In this document: piece by piece, positions 5,601 to 7,564 of the stretch
Numbering within the stretch: the stretch's first letter is position 1
Layout: every line of letters begins with the position of its first letter
DNA from: Desulfobacteraceae bacterium UBA5852
GTDB taxonomy: Bacteria > Desulfobacterota > Desulfobacteria > Desulfobacterales > UBA5852
Assembly (NCBI GenBank): GCA_002432195.1
Contig: DJGG01000037.1
Span: forward strand, 1-7,564
Direction of reading: 5' to 3'
Length of the DNA: 7,564 nt
Position numbers and translations under genes: made by a program
Notes under the pieces: generated by a model
Told to the model about the DNA's origin: nothing
The model's input: the letters and a program-made list of their open reading frames with translations, nothing else
Databases searched by the model: none

Positions 5601-6767
5601 ATGAGCACGCATGATTACCGGGAACTCTTCCCGCGCATGCCCCACAAAGTCACTATCGGCGACATCACCGTACGGGACGGTTTCCAGCACGAAGAAAAGT
5701 TCATCTCCACGGCGGCCAAAAAGTACTACCTGGAGGAGTTGATTTTCGCGGGTTGCCGCTTCATCGAAGTGACCAACCTGGGCAATGCCTACCTGATGCC
5801 GCAGTTTGCGGATGCCGAGGAGCTGCTGACCCATCTGCGCAGCGAGCGCTTCAAAACCAAGTGCGCGCGCAAGGGGGTAGCCTACGAGGACCTGTGCTTC
5901 ACGGCCATCACCATCCGCGAGTCGGCGGTGGACCGGGCCATCCGCCTCAAGGAGAAGGGCATCGGACCCGACCGCGTGGTGATGATGGTGTCCACCGAAG
6001 AGGAGCACCACTTCGCCAATTCCGGGACCACCCTGCCGGACTACTGGGCCGAGGCCGAGCGCTGCGTCGCGAAGTGCCGCGACGCGGGCATCCAGGTCTG
6101 CGGCACGGTGAGCACCATCTGGGGAAGCCCCATCGGGGGCGCCACGCGTCTGGAGGACGCGGTGGAATTCTCCAAGCGCTGGCTGCAGATCGGCGCCCAC
6201 GACATCGAGCATGCCGATCACGACGGCAGCGCCTCGGCCCCGGAGGTCTACCGCTACTACTCCATGATCCTGGACGCGATGCCGGACACCCGCCTGCACA
6301 TCGCCCATTTCCACGAAACCAAGCGCATGGCTTCCGCCTCGGTGCTGGCCTGCCTGCAGGCGGGCGTCACCAATTTCGAAGCCACCCTGGGAGGTTTGGG
6401 CGGACAGCCGGCCAATTTCCTGGACGACTGCCCCGTGCCGGGCACCGGCGATTACTACTACGAGGACCCGCGTTACGTGGGCCTGGTCTGCCTGGAGGAC
6501 ACCCTGGTGCAGATCGACGAAATGGGCATCGCGCACGGCTGGGACGTGGACCGGGTGCTGTGGCTCGGCCGGCAGATGGAGCGGACCATCGGGCGCCGCC
6601 TGCGTTCGGAAGCCGCCATCAACGGCCGCACCCTCAAGGAAGGCCACCGGCACTTCGCCCGCCCGGGGCTGGCCAAGCGCAAAGCCTCCCTGGGCGAGAC
6701 CCCGACGCAGGCGTTTCCGACGGGGTGGAGCGAAAAGGCCGTGCTGCCCGAGAAATACGGCGCCTGA
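5601..6767 (+). CDS. HMG-CoA lyase-like (DRE-TIM metallolyase) protein lacking the usual catalytic Cys
   Basis: This 388-residue protein belongs to the HMG-CoA lyase/pyruvate carboxyltransferase TIM-barrel family, which would cleave HMG-CoA or a homologue to acetyl-CoA and a keto acid. Active-site positions that can be matched are Arg25-Asp26 in TVRDGFQHEEKFIST (23-37), Glu56 in FIEVTN, Asp206 in HADHDG, and the metal-binding pair His236/His238 in AHFHE. The HMG-CoA lyase signature GLGGCPY reads GLGGQPAN, so Gln269 replaces the catalytic cysteine. A different Cys-Pro pair (277-278) follows eight residues later, within an insertion rich in Asp and Tyr (275-289). The protein is about 90 residues longer than ordinary HMG-CoA lyases, owing to internal insertions and a C-terminal tail from about 333. 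The start follows GGAAAGGAG at good spacing. Function as an HMG-CoA lyase is plausible from neighbours but not secure. Confidence 0.8.
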   Translation: MSTHDYRELFPRMPHKVTIGDITVRDGFQHEEKFISTAAKKYYLEELIFAGCRFIEVTNLGNAYLMPQFADAEELLTHLRSERFKTKCARKGVAYEDLCFTAITIRESAVDRAIRLKEKGIGPDRVVMMVSTEEEHHFANSGTTLPDYWAEAERCVAKCRDAGIQVCGTVSTIWGSPIGGATRLEDAVEFSKRWLQIGAHDIEHADHDGSASAPEVYRYYSMILDAMPDTRLHIAHFHETKRMASASVLACLQAGVTNFEATLGGLGGQPANFLDDCPVPGTGDYYYEDPRYVGLVCLEDTLVQIDEMGIAHGWDVDRVLWLGRQMERTIGRRLRSEAAINGRTLKEGHRHFARPGLAKRKASLGETPTQAFPTGWSEKAVLPEKYGA

Positions 6768-6841
6768 TGCGGTGGCGGCCGCCGCCGCCGCCTTTGCGTG
6801 GGAAGACCACGCCAAACCACTATCCGATGAGGAGAAAACGC

Positions 6842-7063
6842 ATGGATCAGGAAATCAAGGCCCCGATGCCTGGAACGATTGTGGACATCCTGGTGCAGGT
6901 CGGTGATCAGGTGGAGGCCGAACAGGATCTGGTGGTGTTGGAATCGATGAAGATGGAAAACGTCATCAGTTCTCGGAGCGGCGGGCGGGTCACGGCCATC
7001 GAGGTGGAGGTCGGCCAGAACGTCACGGCCAACAAGGTTCTGGCGCGGGTCGCGGCCGCCTGA
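6842..7063 (+). CDS. Small biotin carboxyl carrier protein (biotin/lipoyl attachment domain)
   Basis: This 73-residue protein consists almost solely of a biotinyl domain: KAPMPGTIVDI (6-16), VGDQVEAEQDLVVLESMKMENVI (20-42) and GGRVTAIEVEVGQNV (47-61). Lys37 in ESMKMEN is the biotinylation site for biotin ligase. It would shuttle carboxybiotin between a biotin carboxylase and the carboxyltransferase encoded at 3019-4635. It lacks the Ala/Pro-rich linker and N-terminal region of AccB or decarboxylase gamma subunits, and resembles the stand-alone YngHB/BLAP proteins of leucine-degradation clusters. It follows the lyase gene by 74 bases, with GAGGAG (6829-6834) before its ATG. No biotin carboxylase gene is inside the window. 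Confidence 0.92.
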   Translation: MDQEIKAPMPGTIVDILVQVGDQVEAEQDLVVLESMKMENVISSRSGGRVTAIEVEVGQNVTANKVLARVAAA

Positions 7064-7072
7064 GGCATTGCG

Positions 7073-7099
7073 GGGGCGGCGCCTTGCCGGCGTCGCCCC
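7073..7099 (+). other. Strong GC hairpin between the carrier and MaoC genes
   Basis: GGGGCGGCGCC (7073-7083) pairs with GGCGTCGCCCC (7089-7099) in an 11-base-pair stem with one wobble and a five-base loop. No T-tract follows, so termination is unlikely to be efficient. The 146-base gap containing it is the longest inside the operon and could hold a processing site or an internal promoter, though no clear promoter is visible. Confidence 0.45.
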
Positions 7100-7209
7100 A
7101 CCCCCGGGGTGGCAACGCATCCCGATTCCGCGGACGCCGGTCCGTGAACGGCGGGTATGGCACGGCGGGCGGGATGCCTCGGAAACGACGCAGACAAGGG
7201 GTGGCCAGC

Positions 7210-7564
7210 ATGGAAGAGGAGATCGGCAAAACCTACGAGGAACTCGAGGTGGGCGACATCGCCGCCTTCAGCAAGACCATTACGGAATACGATGTCTACC
7301 AGTTCGCCGGCATCTGCGGGGATTTCAATCCCATGCACGTCAACGAGGTCTTCGCCCGCACCACGCCCTTCAAGCACCGCATTGCCCATGGGCCCTTGAC
7401 CCTGAGCTTGATCGCCCCGGTGCTGGGCACCCGGCTGCCGGGCCTGGGGACCGTGGCCCTCGAACTGTCCTGCCGGTTCAAATCGCCGGTCTACTTCAAC
7501 GACACCGTCACGGCCAGCGCCGAGGTGATCGAAAAGCTCCCCGAGAAGAAGTGGGTGCGCCTGA
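7210..7564 (+). CDS. MaoC-family (R)-specific enoyl-CoA hydratase, 3' end beyond window
   Basis: The first 118 residues of a hot-dog-fold MaoC/PhaJ-like hydratase are visible. The hydratase-2 motif is clear: YQFAGICGDFNPMHVNEVFA (30-49), with Asp38 and His43 at the catalytic positions, followed by HRIAHGPLTLSLIAPVLGTRLPG (56-78), typical of the family. Such enzymes hydrate trans-2-enoyl-CoA to (R)-3-hydroxyacyl-CoA. PhaJ-type proteins are about 135-160 residues, so most of the gene is present. The ATG at 7210 follows AAGGGG at suitable spacing; an in-frame GTG at 7201 overlaps that site and is less likely. It sits in the same direction as the catabolic genes, 146 bases after the biotin carrier. 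Its substrate in this pathway is unknown; it is not a standard member of leucine-degradation cassettes. Confidence 0.88.
   Translation, partial: MEEEIGKTYEELEVGDIAAFSKTITEYDVYQFAGICGDFNPMHVNEVFARTTPFKHRIAHGPLTLSLIAPVLGTRLPGLGTVALELSCRFKSPVYFNDTVTASAEVIEKLPEKKWVRL

Noticed and set aside
5565..6815. Minus-strand open frame (416 residues) opposite the lyase gene
   Set aside because: It is a shadow of the lyase-like gene, with no recognisable domain.

Overview
The window looks like chromosomal DNA from a GC-rich bacterium. By eye it is about two thirds G+C, apart from one short AT-rich island near 1200-1320. The mix of acyl-CoA catabolism genes and long TetR regulators would suit a sulfate-reducing or syntrophic Desulfobacterota lineage, but that placement is inferred from protein style and codon use, not from a marker gene. 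No rRNA, tRNA, CRISPR array or intact mobile element was seen.

Left part (1-2775), regulation. A KstR2-like TetR repressor gene (73-660) lies on the minus strand. A gap of about 700 bases separates it from a divergent plus-strand gene (1357-2547) encoding an unusual single chain with two complete TetR units. The last bases of that gene overlap (ATGA) the start of a 51-residue Com-like zinc-ribbon protein (2544-2699). A strong intrinsic terminator (2739-2775) closes this pair. Both regulator genes have sigma70-like promoters with a perfect TTGACA, and inverted repeats lie on or next to them.

Middle gap (2776-3018). This leader region carries a second terminator-like hairpin that resembles the terminator just upstream, preceded by the same 17-base sequence with one mismatch. 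A strong GC hairpin lies between the two. Any promoter for the catabolic operon would lie here, but none is convincing.

Right part (3019-7564), catabolism. Five co-oriented genes follow: a biotin-dependent acyl-CoA carboxyltransferase of the methylcrotonyl-CoA/geranyl-CoA carboxylase type, an AUH-like enoyl-CoA (methylglutaconyl-CoA type) hydratase, an HMG-CoA-lyase-like enzyme, a 73-residue biotin carrier, and a MaoC-type (R)-hydratase cut by the window end. The first four match in content and order the leucine/isovalerate cassette known from Bacillus (yngE-yngF-yngG-yngHB). The expected chemistry is carboxylation of a 3-methyl-branched enoyl-CoA, hydration of the glutaconyl-CoA product, and C-C cleavage to acetyl-CoA plus a keto acid.

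Two points make this more than a routine leucine cluster. The lyase-like protein lacks the catalytic cysteine of HMG-CoA lyase (GLGGQP instead of GLGGCP) and is about 90 residues longer. No biotin carboxylase is visible, although one may lie downstream. The regulators probably sense an acyl-CoA intermediate and control the operon, but this is inferred from position and family.
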